From NCBI GenBank assembly GCA_002837415.1, contig PJCV01000012.1, positions 1-42,538 of the forward strand: a stretch of 42,538 nucleotides of DNA. Reading direction: 5' to 3'. Positions 14,709 to 22,017 of the stretch are shown here, piece after piece. Under the pieces are notes generated by a model. That model ran no database searches. It had not been told where the DNA came from and saw only the letters and a list, made by a program, of their open reading frames with translations. The translations under genes and the position numbers were made by a program. This DNA comes from Actinomycetales bacterium SN12 (GTDB lineage Bacteria; Actinomycetota; Actinomycetes; Actinomycetales; Microbacteriaceae). Each line of letters starts with the position of its first letter. Positions within the stretch are counted from its first letter, which is position 1.

Positions 14709-15590
14709 TCAGAACAGGCTGCGCAGGACGACCGGAGTCACGAGGAAGGCGACTGCCAGAAGCACGACCGTGAGCACCACCAGCAGCAGGATCTGCACCG
14801 TGCGCTGGGAGTGCCGGCGCGTGCGGGCGAAGATCAGGCCGATCAGCGCGCCGACGATCGCTCCGCCGATGTGGGCCTGCCACGCGATGTTCAGCGTCTG
14901 AATGAACCCGATGGCGAGGTTGATGGCGAGGATCACCAGGATCCCGCGGATGTTGGCGCCGATGTGGCGGCCGATCACGAGAAGCGCGCCCATCAGCGCG
15001 AAGATCCCGCCGGAGGCGCCGACGGTGGCGACGACCGGATCGAGCACAGCCATCGCCACGGAGCCGCCGAGTCCGCCGATCAGGTAGAGAGCGACGAACC
15101 GCCATCGGCCGAGCATCGGCTCGAGGCTGCGGCCGATCATCCACAGCGCGAGCATGTTCAGCAGGAAGTGCGTGATGCCCGAGTGCACGAGCATCGTCGT
15201 CAGCAGCCGCCAGGGCTGGAAGGAGAAGTCACCGCCGAACATGTCGGGGAAGAGGTACGGCGTCGCGAACAGCAGGGTGCGGTTGACGATCGGTCCGAGC
15301 AGCAGCTGCAGCACGCCCACGACCGAGGTGACGGCGATGATCGCGTACGTCGCGACGGGCCGCGATGAGTCGCCCCCGGATCGCCACACGCGACTGGCTC
15401 GGCGCTGCGCCGGTGTCTGCGCCTTGCGGTCGGCCTTCATGCACTCGGGGCAGATGACCCCGACGGGCGCCTGAGTCTGGCAGTCGGCGCAGACGGTGCG
15501 CGTGCAGCGCTGGCAGAGCACGAAGCTCTGCCGATCCGGATGCCGGTAACAGAAGTTCTCGCGGTTGCGCGTGAAGTCAGGAGAGGTCAT
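14709..15590 (-). CDS. Rhomboid-family intramembrane serine protease
   Basis: A 293-residue membrane protease. Residues 1-52 hold a small zinc-binding B-box-like motif (CYRHPDR...CQRCTRTVCADC...CPEC). Six or more hydrophobic segments follow from about residue 78. Rhomboid signatures are HFLLNMLALW (141-150), the catalytic serine in GASGG (Ser193) and the catalytic histidine in AHIGG (His240). It cleaves transmembrane helices near the lipid surface; the targets are unknown. Mycobacterial Rv0110-like proteins share the design. The gene is minus-strand, directly downstream of ppiA. Confidence 0.93.
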   Translation of the reverse strand: MTSPDFTRNRENFCYRHPDRQSFVLCQRCTRTVCADCQTQAPVGVICPECMKADRKAQTPAQRRASRVWRSGGDSSRPVATYAIIAVTSVVGVLQLLLGPIVNRTLLFATPYLFPDMFGGDFSFQPWRLLTTMLVHSGITHFLLNMLALWMIGRSLEPMLGRWRFVALYLIGGLGGSVAMAVLDPVVATVGASGGIFALMGALLVIGRHIGANIRGILVILAINLAIGFIQTLNIAWQAHIGGAIVGALIGLIFARTRRHSQRTVQILLLVVLTVVLLAVAFLVTPVVLRSLF

Positions 15591-15615
15591 CCGGATCGGC
15601 TCGAGCGGTCGTGAC

Positions 15616-16173
15616 TCAGTTGGCGACGACGTCGACCGAGTGCAGCACGACGTCCTCGACGGGACGGTCCTGCGCGCCGGTGCGCACGGCCGCGATCTCG
15701 TCGACGACGGCCTTCGAGGCGTCGTCGGCGACGAAGCCGAAGATGGTGTGCTTGCCCTGCAGCCACGGGGTGGGGTCGGTCGTGATGAAGAACTGCGAGC
15801 CGTTGGTGCCTTCGGCCTGGCCCGTGATGGCGTTGCGGCGCAGCCCGGCGTTGGCCATGGCGAGCACGTACGGGTCGTTGAAGTTCAGCTCGGGGTTGAT
15901 CTCGTCGTTGAAGTTGTAGCCGGGGCCGCCGACGCCCTGACCGAGCGGGTCGCCGCCCTGGATCATGAAGTTCGGGATGATCCGGTGGAAGATGACGTCC
16001 TTGTACAGCGGACCCTCGCCCGGCTTGCCGGTGGCGGGGTGCGTCCAGGCCTTCGAGCCGTCGGAGAGGCCGACGAAGTTGGCGACCGTGTTGGGAGCGT
16101 GGTCTCCGAACAGGTTGATGACGATGTCACCGTGGTTGGTGTGCAGGGTTGCGACGTGAGATGCGTGAGGCAT
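15616..16173 (-). CDS. ppiA: Peptidyl-prolyl cis-trans isomerase (cyclophilin)
   Basis: A 185-residue cyclophilin that isomerises X-Pro bonds. Cyclophilin motifs are FHRIIPNFMIQGGDP with the catalytic arginine, GGPGYNFNDE, LAMANAG, GSQFFITT and the substrate tryptophan in TPWLQGKHTIFG. No signal peptide is present, so it is cytoplasmic. The length and position beside crgA match actinobacterial ppiA (Rv0009). The start lies four bases after GGAG; a GACAAT box six bases before the ATG makes a very short or absent leader possible. Confidence 0.95.
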   Translation of the reverse strand: MPHASHVATLHTNHGDIVINLFGDHAPNTVANFVGLSDGSKAWTHPATGKPGEGPLYKDVIFHRIIPNFMIQGGDPLGQGVGGPGYNFNDEINPELNFNDPYVLAMANAGLRRNAITGQAEGTNGSQFFITTDPTPWLQGKHTIFGFVADDASKAVVDEIAAVRTGAQDRPVEDVVLHSVDVVAN

Positions 16174-16317
16174 GGCTCCATTGTCGCAGAGGCGTCATGT
16201 AGGGGCGCCGCGTATTGTGCCGTTTTCGCGCTCGGATCGCCAGACTCTGCTCGTATTCAGTGTGTTGTGGTTGGATGATCAGCGGAACGGACATCGACCG
16301 ACCGACGGGAGAGCAAC

Positions 16318-16815
16318 GTGAATCTCAGCCGCAAGCGCAAGAAGGAACTGCGTCGACTTCAGCAGGACGCCGGACGACTCTGGGAGTCGCAGCAGGTTCT
16401 CGTCGGGCACGCTGCCGACGTCGCCCGTGAGGCCGGTCGCCAGCTCGGGAACTTCAATCGCGAACAGGTCATGCCCAGCGTGCACGACTCGTACGAGCGT
16501 CACCTCGCCCCTGCGGTCGACCGCAGTGTGAAGCTCGGCAAGCACGTCGTCGACCATCGGGTCGTGCCCGTCGTGGGTGGCGTCGTCGGCACCGCGATGT
16601 CAGCCTGGGATGTCGCGAACAAGAAGCGTCAGGACCTCGGATGGGGCCCGCGTCACGTCGCGCCGCCCAAGAAGAGCATGGGCTTCGGCTCGGTCGTCGC
16701 GATCGTGCTCGGCGCCGCCGCGGCGATCGGCGTCGTGGTCGCCGCATGGCAGGCGCTGCGCGCCGACGACGAGCTGTGGGTCGCCGACGACCCGCTGTCT
16801 CCGCCCAACGCATGA
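16318..16815 (+). CDS. Conserved hypothetical protein with C-terminal membrane helix
   Basis: A 165-residue protein with no domain I can name. It begins with a very basic stretch (NLSRKRKKELRRLQQD), continues as predicted amphipathic helices with Gln/His/Val-rich sequence, and carries a hydrophobic segment near residues 122-143 (GSVVAIVLGAAAAIGVVVAA) followed by an acidic tail. The topology suggests an N-in anchored protein. The GTG start at 16318 is preceded by GGGAGAG. The stop overlaps the ybaK ATG (ATGA), so the two are coupled. Confidence 0.75.
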   Translation: MNLSRKRKKELRRLQQDAGRLWESQQVLVGHAADVAREAGRQLGNFNREQVMPSVHDSYERHLAPAVDRSVKLGKHVVDHRVVPVVGGVVGTAMSAWDVANKKRQDLGWGPRHVAPPKKSMGFGSVVAIVLGAAAAIGVVVAAWQALRADDELWVADDPLSPPNA

Positions 16816-17351
16816 CCCAAGCCGACCCGCATCAGCGGGTGCGTGCTGCTGCGGCCGCCCGTGGACTCGACATCGAGATCCGTGAGCGGCCGCAGGCGCA
16901 CAGTCTGACGGAGGCGGCCGCTCTTCTCGGTCTGCATCCGTCCGACATCGTGAAGACCCTCGTCGTCAAACGCCCTTCACTTCGACTCGCTGACGCTCGC
17001 TCAGTACAGGCGACGGGCTCAGAGACCCAGCCGCAGTATCTCTTCGCGCTGGTGCCCGGTGGGCGCTCCATCTCGTGGCCGAAGCTGCGCGCGGTCGTCG
17101 GTGTGAACAGACTGCGTCTGCCCGAGCCGGAACTCGCGCTGGCTGCCACCGGGTACGAGCGCGGCACGATCGTGCCGATCGGCAGCACGACCGACTGGCC
17201 CGTGTACGCAGATGAGAGCATCGTGGGGCGTCGCGTCGCGATGGGGGCCGGTTCCCACGGATACAGCCTGTTCACCGAGGCCGACGATCTGATCCGTGCC
17301 TACGGCGCGACAGTTGCCGACATCTCCCAGCCCGAAGACGCCCGCGACTAG
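16812..17351 (+). CDS. YbaK/EbsC-type aminoacyl-tRNA deacylase
   Basis: A 179-residue protein of the YbaK/ProX editing family, which hydrolyses mischarged aminoacyl-tRNA such as Cys-tRNA-Pro. Typical sequence includes SLTEAAALLG, IVKTLVVK with the conserved lysine, LFALVPGG, and the late GYERGTIVPIG. Residues 55-74 (PSLRLADARSVQATGSETQP) are not family-like: they are read from a REP-like repeat inserted between the core strands TLVVKR and YLFALV. The frame is kept, so the fold may tolerate a surface loop here. Activity is uncertain. The stop codon shares CTAG with the NUDIX stop on the other strand. Confidence 0.87.
   Translation: MTQADPHQRVRAAAAARGLDIEIRERPQAHSLTEAAALLGLHPSDIVKTLVVKRPSLRLADARSVQATGSETQPQYLFALVPGGRSISWPKLRAVVGVNRLRLPEPELALAATGYERGTIVPIGSTTDWPVYADESIVGRRVAMGAGSHGYSLFTEADDLIRAYGATVADISQPEDARD
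16973..17030 (+). repeat. Composite REP-like insertion inside ybaK
   Basis: A class 2-like part (TTCGACTCGCTGACGCTCGC, then TCAGT) is followed by a class 1-like part (CGACGGGCTCAGAGACCCA). It encodes about 20 in-frame residues. Confidence 0.8.
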
Positions 17352-17791
17352 CTGTCTTCCGCCGGCAGCAGGCCGGCCATCCGCAGGCCGATGTCGACGA
17401 GCTTCACCCGCTGCAGCGTGACGACCTCGTCGAGCGTGAACCAGGCCGCCATATCCGTGGACCCGTTCTTCTCGAACCGCAGCGCACCGCCCGTGACCTC
17501 GGCCCGATAGACGATCCGAAGCGTGTGCAGCGGCACCTTCTTCTCGTCGCGGCGCACGCGGCGCGACGACGGGATCACGCGTGAGTGGATGCCCAGCAGA
17601 GCTGACGTCTCGATCCGGAAGCCGGTCTCCTCGCGAAGCTCGCGACGCACGGCGAGCTCGGGATCCTCGCCCTCCTCGAGTCCCCCGCCGGGAAGCGTCC
17701 ACGCCACCCGACGCCCCTCGGTCCAGCGGGCCAGCAGCACCCGGCCGTCGTCGTCGGTGACGATCCCGTAGGCGGCGACGCGCAGGTCCAT
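17348..17791 (-). CDS. NUDIX hydrolase
   Basis: A 147-residue hydrolase of nucleoside diphosphates linked to another group. The Nudix box begins GGGLEEGEDPELAVRREL and continues REETGF, preserving the G-x5-E-x7-REUxEE pattern for Mg2+. The start at 17791 (DLRVAAYGIV) is the family N-terminus and has TACTGT six bases upstream, which suggests a leaderless transcript. The substrate is not predictable. The gene converges on ybaK with overlapping stop codons in one CTAG. Confidence 0.9.
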   Translation of the reverse strand: MDLRVAAYGIVTDDDGRVLLARWTEGRRVAWTLPGGGLEEGEDPELAVRRELREETGFRIETSALLGIHSRVIPSSRRVRRDEKKVPLHTLRIVYRAEVTGGALRFEKNGSTDMAAWFTLDEVVTLQRVKLVDIGLRMAGLLPAEDS

Positions 17792-17797
17792 GGACTC

Positions 17798-17803
17798 ACA
17801 GTA
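17798..17803 (-). promoter_or_regulatory. -10 box for leaderless NUDIX gene
   Basis: On the minus strand TACTGT ends six bases before the ATG at 17791, with no ribosome site. Confidence 0.45.
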
Positions 17804-17826
17804 GTCGCCGTCGCGGGCAGCGGAGG

Positions 17827-18138
17827 TCAGACGGCTTCGAGTGGCTCGATGTGCTCTTCGGTCAGCAGGATGCCCCCGCTGGTGTTGGCGGACTGGGACA
17901 GCTCGTTGAGCCACTGCGGACTCAGCTCGGGCGGGATCGGTGCATCGAAGACGAACCGCAGAGGAATCGAGGGGTGCAGCCACAGCGTCGATCGACCCGA
18001 GGCATTCGGGTGCCGCCATGACAGGGTGAAGCTCTCGTTCCGCCGCAGCTTCAGGGCGATCACCACTTTGAGGTGCGCGAGCGTGCGATCGTCCACCTCG
18101 ATCGGATCGGGCGAGTTGCCGTAGTAGATGAGTCCCAT
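17827..18138 (-). CDS. DUF7882 family protein, copy 2
   Basis: A 103-residue paralogue of the protein at 3076-3405. The shared framework is MG-x-Y-S, DDRTLAHLKVVI, KLRRNESFTLSW, STLWLHPSIPLRF and a helical C-terminal part. Identity is moderate over the first 75 residues and low afterwards, so the duplication is old or the copies arrived separately. There is no signal peptide or membrane segment and the function is unknown. Like copy 1 it has a -10-type box just before the ATG and no ribosome site. Confidence 0.8.
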   Translation of the reverse strand: MGLIYYGNSPDPIEVDDRTLAHLKVVIALKLRRNESFTLSWRHPNASGRSTLWLHPSIPLRFVFDAPIPPELSPQWLNELSQSANTSGGILLTEEHIEPLEAV

Positions 18139-18146
18139 TTGACTTC

Positions 18147-18152
18147 ACCGTA
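18147..18152 (-). promoter_or_regulatory. -10 box for DUF7882 copy 2
   Basis: On the minus strand TACGGT ends eight bases before the ATG at 18138. The -35 is weak. Confidence 0.4.
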
Positions 18153-18235
18153 CGATGCAGCGACGTGCTGCGCATCTTTGTCGCCTCGAATGGACCGTGG
18201 GCGCAGGGTGTCTTCGTTCTGTGGACAAGGGCTCG

Positions 18236-19171
18236 TCAGCCGCCGCCCAGCGTCTCCTTCGCGTTGCGACCGTATGTCTGCCGATACACGCTGTTGAAGC
18301 GGGACGAGTTGCCGAAGCCCCAGCGCCGTGCGACCTGCGCGACTGACTCGTCGCCGGCGCTGTTGCGCAGATCCCGGTGGGCGCCCTCGAGGCGCACCTT
18401 TCGCAGGTACTCCGTCGGCGTCGTGTCCAGGTTCCGGCGGAAGGAATACTGCAGGCCGCGTGTGGAGATGTGGGCCGCCTCCGCGACGTCATCGACGGTG
18501 ATCGGCCGGTGGGCGTTGTCGTCTATGTACGCCAGCGCCTTGCGCACCGTCGCTGCACCGACGCCGACGCCGTCGCGCGTGATCGCCGAGGAGAACGTCG
18601 AGGGGAAGCAGCCGAGAATCGTCGTCAGCGCGTGTCGTACGAGACCGGCCTCGATCAGCTCGTCGCCGCTGTCCAGCGACATCGCCGAGGTGAGCAGGTA
18701 GTCGAAGGCGCGAACCCATTGGCGCGCCGCGAGATCAGAGCGAGGATGCACCGACGTCAGTCGCAGCGAGAGCAGTTCGTCACCGGTCACCCGCCGTGCC
18801 AGTTCCTGGGCGCGCACGCGATCGAAGATGAGGGCCGAGACCTCTGCGGCGCCGTCCCATTCCGCTTCGACCTGCGCGCTGTCCGTCGCCCAGGGGATTC
18901 CGGGCTCGATGAGCGCCCGCCGGCTGCGGAGGACGCCGTCAGCGACCACAGAACGGCACGCCAGGAGCTGATCCTCGGGCTGCACACGGGAATGCACTTC
19001 GGCGGTGAGCGAGTACCGCACGATCGACAGCTCGCTCAGCGTCGCCGAGCGCCACCGGAATGCGAAGTTCTCCGGGTCGATGCGCAGCAGCGACGCCGAA
19101 GGCACGAACGTCTTCCAGATCTGCTCGACGTCGGCGACGTCGCCGGAATCCACCCGCAGAATCTCCGCCAC
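18236..19171 (-). CDS. AraC-family transcriptional regulator
   Basis: A 311-residue regulator. The C-terminal ~100 residues are a double helix-turn-helix AraC/XylS domain: TVDDVAEAAHISTRGLQYSF, then VAQVARRWGFGNSSRFNSVY, closing with RQTYG. The N-terminal 190 residues resemble the AraC-binding-like domain of the RipA/FeaR type and probably sense a ligand, which is unknown. The GTG start at 19171 has GGGAGG five bases upstream. It lies 106 bases downstream of the aminotransferase on the same strand, possibly in one transcript, so that gene is a plausible target. Confidence 0.9.
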   Translation of the reverse strand: MAEILRVDSGDVADVEQIWKTFVPSASLLRIDPENFAFRWRSATLSELSIVRYSLTAEVHSRVQPEDQLLACRSVVADGVLRSRRALIEPGIPWATDSAQVEAEWDGAAEVSALIFDRVRAQELARRVTGDELLSLRLTSVHPRSDLAARQWVRAFDYLLTSAMSLDSGDELIEAGLVRHALTTILGCFPSTFSSAITRDGVGVGAATVRKALAYIDDNAHRPITVDDVAEAAHISTRGLQYSFRRNLDTTPTEYLRKVRLEGAHRDLRNSAGDESVAQVARRWGFGNSSRFNSVYRQTYGRNAKETLGGG

Positions 19172-19277
19172 AGGACCTCCCGTGCGCGCCGTCGGCGATA
19201 GTGCAGCGCACCCTCAGAATAAACCGGGATCGCCGTCTTCGCCCGGAACGACGGCACCGCTGTGGGCGCGTCGGCGC

Positions 19278-20408
19278 TCAGCCGCGAAGAGCTACGAGCG
19301 CCGTCTCCAGCCGCCTGACTGCGGCATCGACATCGTCGAGCTTGTCGAGGCCGAACAGTCCGACCCGGAAGCTCGAGAAGCCCTCCGGCTCGTCGCAGTG
19401 CAGAGGTACACCGGCGGCGACCTGCACGCCATGCTCCTTGAAGGCGGCGGCGCTGCGCAGGTCGGGGTCCGCGGTGTGCACGACGACCACGGTGGGGGAG
19501 GCGAAGCCGGATGCCGCGACCGACGGCAGACCGTGCTCGGCGAGCAGCGTGCGCACACGCGTGCCGAGCTCGACCTGCGCGGCGCGCAGCGCGTCGAAGC
19601 CGCGCTCGCGCGTCTCGATCATCTGCTGCAGGTTGCGCGCGATGGTGTCGGTCGGCATGGTCGAGTGGTAGCCGGCCGACCCGTCGCGGTAGCCGTCGGA
19701 GATGCCGAGCCAGCGGTTGAGGTCGAGGGCGAAGCTGGTCGCGGTGCCGGATGCCACGGCATCCCTTCCCCTGCCGCTGAGCATGACGTAACCGACGCCC
19801 GGTGAGCCGCTCCATCCCTTCTGCGGGGCGGAGAGCAGCACATCGACGCCGAGGGCGCGCATGTCGACCCACATGGCACCGGATGCGATGCAGTCGAGCA
19901 CGAGCACGCCGCCGACCTCGTGCACGGCGTCGGCGAGCGCGCGCACGTAGTCGTCGGTCAGGATGATCCCGGCGGCGGTCTCGACATGGGGAGCGAAGAC
20001 GACCTCGGGCCGCTTCGCCCGTATCGCCGCGACGACCTCATCGATCGGCGCCGGACTCCACGCCGCCTGCACGTCTTCGCTGTCGGGTCGGGCGAGGCAG
20101 ACGGTGATGTCGGAGGCGATACCGCCCATCTCGAGGATCTGCGACCAGCGGTACGAGAAGAGGCCGTTGCGGACGATGAGGGCGCGCCTGCCCGTGGCGA
20201 GATGCCTGGCGACGGATTCCATCGCGAAGCTGCCGCCGCCGTTGACAAGCACGGCGCTCTCGGCGTTGTACGCCTCGCAGAGGATGTCGATGGTCTGCTG
20301 CATGATGCCGATGAAGCGCTTCGACATGTGGTTGAGCGACCGATCGGTGAACACCACCGAGTACTCGAGCAGTCCGTCCGGATCGATGTCAGCGTGCGGC
20401 AGAGTCAT
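19278..20408 (-). CDS. Class V aminotransferase (alanine-glyoxylate/serine-pyruvate type)
   Basis: A 376-residue PLP enzyme of fold type I, class V. The catalytic lysine is Lys197 in SAPQKGWSGSPG, the PLP ring aspartate is Asp172 in VLDCIASGAMW, and the phosphate-binding region is NGGGSFAMES near residue 57. The family moves amino groups between alanine, serine or aspartate and glyoxylate/pyruvate. The exact substrate pair is open. The start at 20408 is chosen because longer readings run through tRNA-Ala. The ribosome site is weak. Confidence 0.9.
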   Translation of the reverse strand: MTLPHADIDPDGLLEYSVVFTDRSLNHMSKRFIGIMQQTIDILCEAYNAESAVLVNGGGSFAMESVARHLATGRRALIVRNGLFSYRWSQILEMGGIASDITVCLARPDSEDVQAAWSPAPIDEVVAAIRAKRPEVVFAPHVETAAGIILTDDYVRALADAVHEVGGVLVLDCIASGAMWVDMRALGVDVLLSAPQKGWSGSPGVGYVMLSGRGRDAVASGTATSFALDLNRWLGISDGYRDGSAGYHSTMPTDTIARNLQQMIETRERGFDALRAAQVELGTRVRTLLAEHGLPSVAASGFASPTVVVVHTADPDLRSAAAFKEHGVQVAAGVPLHCDEPEGFSSFRVGLFGLDKLDDVDAAVRRLETALVALRG

Positions 20409-20464
20409 ACGTCCAGCCTGGCACTGTCTGCTGAGGGAGAGGACAGAGCTTCCGTGAAGCGGAA

Positions 20465-20491
20465 GAACGCCCCGACGATGTCGGAGCGTTC
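20465..20491 (-). terminator. Terminator of tRNA-Ala
   Basis: On the minus strand GAACGCTCCGAC pairs with GTCGGGGCGTTC (one wobble) around a 3-base loop, followed by TTCC. It begins seven bases after the tRNA end. Confidence 0.65.
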
Positions 20492-20497
20492 GATCTG

Positions 20498-20570
20498 TGG
20501 AGCCTAGGAGATTCGAACTCCTGACATCTTGCTTGCAAAGCAAGCGCTCTACCAACTGAGCTAAGGCCCC
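20498..20570 (-). tRNA. tRNA-Ala (anticodon TGC)
   Basis: A 73-base tRNA. The acceptor GGGGCCT pairs with AGGCTCC and contains the G3-U70 wobble that identifies alanine tRNA. The anticodon arm is CTTGC-TTTGCAA-GCAAG, giving anticodon TGC. D-arm GCTCAGTTGGTAGAGC and T-loop GTTCGAATC are normal. CCA is not encoded. Confidence 0.95.
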
Positions 20571-20722
20571 TCAACGGTGCGAGCACCGCGGTCAATGATA
20601 CATGCCGCGGGGTTGGCCACTGTAATCGCCCGGCCCGCGCCCCGGATCCGCGCGTGTCGCGCAAGGGGGGACACAGGGTCAAGTCCCTCGCGATGGCCGC
20701 GAACGAGGCGGATGCTGGGGAG

Positions 20723-21008
20723 ATGGATCCGGAGAAGACGGCCGACGGCCACCATGTCATCATCGACGGACGGCGATGGCGGGCGTGTGCGCGCCCTCGT
20801 GCGCAAGCGCCAGCCGTCGTCCATCTGCCCGAGTGACGTGGCGCGCACCGTGGGCGCGGATTCGTGGCGCTCGATCATGGACGACGTGCGCCGCGTGACC
20901 GCTGGCCTCGCGGACGAAGGACAGGTGATCGTCACGCAGAAGGGCGAACCGGTGTGCATGGCCGATGCCCGCGGGCCTGTCCGGATCGTGCGCGGCCCAG
21001 AGCTGTGA
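20723..21008 (+). pseudogene. DUF3253 gene remnant with internal deletion and frameshift
   Basis: Two pieces of one family lie in different frames. From the ATG at 20723 the reading DPEKTADGHHVIIDGRRWR runs only to a stop at 20836. The DUF3253 core (LVRKRQPSSICPSDVAR ... DSWRSIMDDVRRV ... VIVTQKGEPV ... ARGPVRIVR) is in another frame up to 21008. In family members I know, the GRRWRA segment and the DUF3253 core are one protein with about 60 residues between them. Here the middle is missing and the frame shifts near 20780. A short intact DUF3253 protein from ATG 20754 (84 residues) is possible but has no ribosome site. A terminator still follows. Confidence 0.6.
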
Positions 21009-21016
21009 ACTCGACG

Positions 21017-21046
21017 AAGAAGGCCCCGCCGAAGCGGGGCCTTCTT
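21017..21046. terminator. Bidirectional terminator, DUF3253 remnant / tRNA-Ile
   Basis: A perfect 13-bp stem AAGAAGGCCCCGC/GCGGGGCCTTCTT with loop CGAA. T-rich ends on both strands suit the convergent remnant and tRNA. Confidence 0.8.
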
Positions 21047-21057
21047 GTTGTCTTGAG

Positions 21058-21131
21058 TGGGGCTACCAGGACTTGAACCTGGGACCTCTTCATTATCAGT
21101 GAAGCGCTCTAACCGCCTGAGCTATAGCCCC
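21058..21131 (-). tRNA. tRNA-Ile (anticodon GAT)
   Basis: A 74-base tRNA. Acceptor GGGGCTA pairs with TAGCCCC. The anticodon arm CTTCA-CTGATAA-TGAAG gives anticodon GAT. D-arm GCTCAGGCGGTTAGAGC and T-loop GTTCAAGTC are normal. tRNA-Ile and tRNA-Ala together near gyrA is the usual actinobacterial arrangement. CCA is not encoded. Confidence 0.95.
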
Positions 21132-21178
21132 GTCAACCTCCAAGACTTTACCGGATGATCCTGGGCAAAAGCGAATCG

Positions 21179-21206
21179 ACGCCCGGCCTGCGCGCAGGCC
21201 GGGCGT
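21179..21206 (-). terminator. Terminator of the DUF4097 operon
   Basis: A perfect 12-bp stem ACGCCCGGCCTG/CAGGCCGGGCGT with loop CGCG, starting eight bases after the DUF4097 stop on the minus strand. Confidence 0.7.
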
Positions 21207-21213
21207 TTCGGAT

Positions 21214-22017
21214 TCACTGCCCGCTGCCACCAGGACGCAGAGTGGCGGATCCGGCGGAGACGTCGCCCGTGATCCGGTGACGGCTGCCGCTGCTCTGATC
21301 GAGGCTGCTGTCCAGCGATCCGGCGCTCGCCTGGCCGCGCAGGTCGTACTCCTGGTCGGGCAGCGTGAGCTCGAGCGCACCCGCCGACACCGTGAAGTCG
21401 ACGCTGTCGGGCACGCTCAAGAGCGTCGACACCACGCGACCCGCGCTGATCCGGTACTGGGCCTGCTCGACGCCGCGCAGCTCGACCTCCGCGCGCCCCG
21501 CGTTCAGCTCGACGTCGAGGGCGCGAGCGTCACCGGTCAGGGTCAGAGATCCGGCGTTCACGTCGATCCCGAGGTCGGCGAACTCGCCCGCGACGTCGAG
21601 CTGCCCGGCCTGCAGGGTCAGCTCGGCATCCACTCCCTCCAGAGCGAGAGGCAGCACGAGCGTCGCCCGCTCGTCTCCTCGCAGCCAGTCCGGACTCCAC
21701 CAGTCGAAACCGCGATCGGGGCCGCGGACCTCGAGCTGACCGCCGTCGGCTCGCAGCAGCCAGCCACTCGTCGACGCTCCTTCCACCCGGAGCTCGGCGT
21801 CATCGACGTCATCGAACATGACGCGCATGTTCGCTCCCCCGACTTCGACGTCGATCGAGCTCACGCTGCCAACGTCCGCCGTCAGCTGCCCGGACTGCGG
21901 TCCGATCTGCTGCAGCCCGGTCACGGCAGCGGATGCTGCGGAGCCGAGCATCACGACCCCGCCGAACGCGGCGACCACCACGGTGATCGCGCCGATGCTC
22001 TTCTTCGTGCCGCTCAT
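21214..22017 (-). CDS. DUF4097-type beta-repeat protein, secreted or membrane-tethered
   Basis: A 267-residue protein with an N-terminal hydrophobic segment (residues 8-31, GAITVVVAAFGGVVMLGSAA) that acts as signal or anchor. The rest is a repetitive beta-strand region with short Gly/Asp turns (VDAELTLQAGQLDV, GIDVNAGSLTLTG, ALDVELNAGRAEVEL, VDFTVSAGALELTL). This matches the DUF4097 'putative adhesin' beta-helix seen in two-component-linked envelope proteins. It is the last gene after histidine kinase and response regulator, coupled by ATGA. It may be a sensor output or modulator; this is inference. Confidence 0.8.
   Translation of the reverse strand: MSGTKKSIGAITVVVAAFGGVVMLGSAASAAVTGLQQIGPQSGQLTADVGSVSSIDVEVGGANMRVMFDDVDDAELRVEGASTSGWLLRADGGQLEVRGPDRGFDWWSPDWLRGDERATLVLPLALEGVDAELTLQAGQLDVAGEFADLGIDVNAGSLTLTGDARALDVELNAGRAEVELRGVEQAQYRISAGRVVSTLLSVPDSVDFTVSAGALELTLPDQEYDLRGQASAGSLDSSLDQSSGSRHRITGDVSAGSATLRPGGSGQ

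Noticed and set aside
20577..21008. 143-residue single gene from ATG 20577
   Set aside because: The first ~60 residues overlap the end of the tRNA-Ala region and have no family match. Only the DUF3253 part is real, and its N-terminal partner is in another frame.
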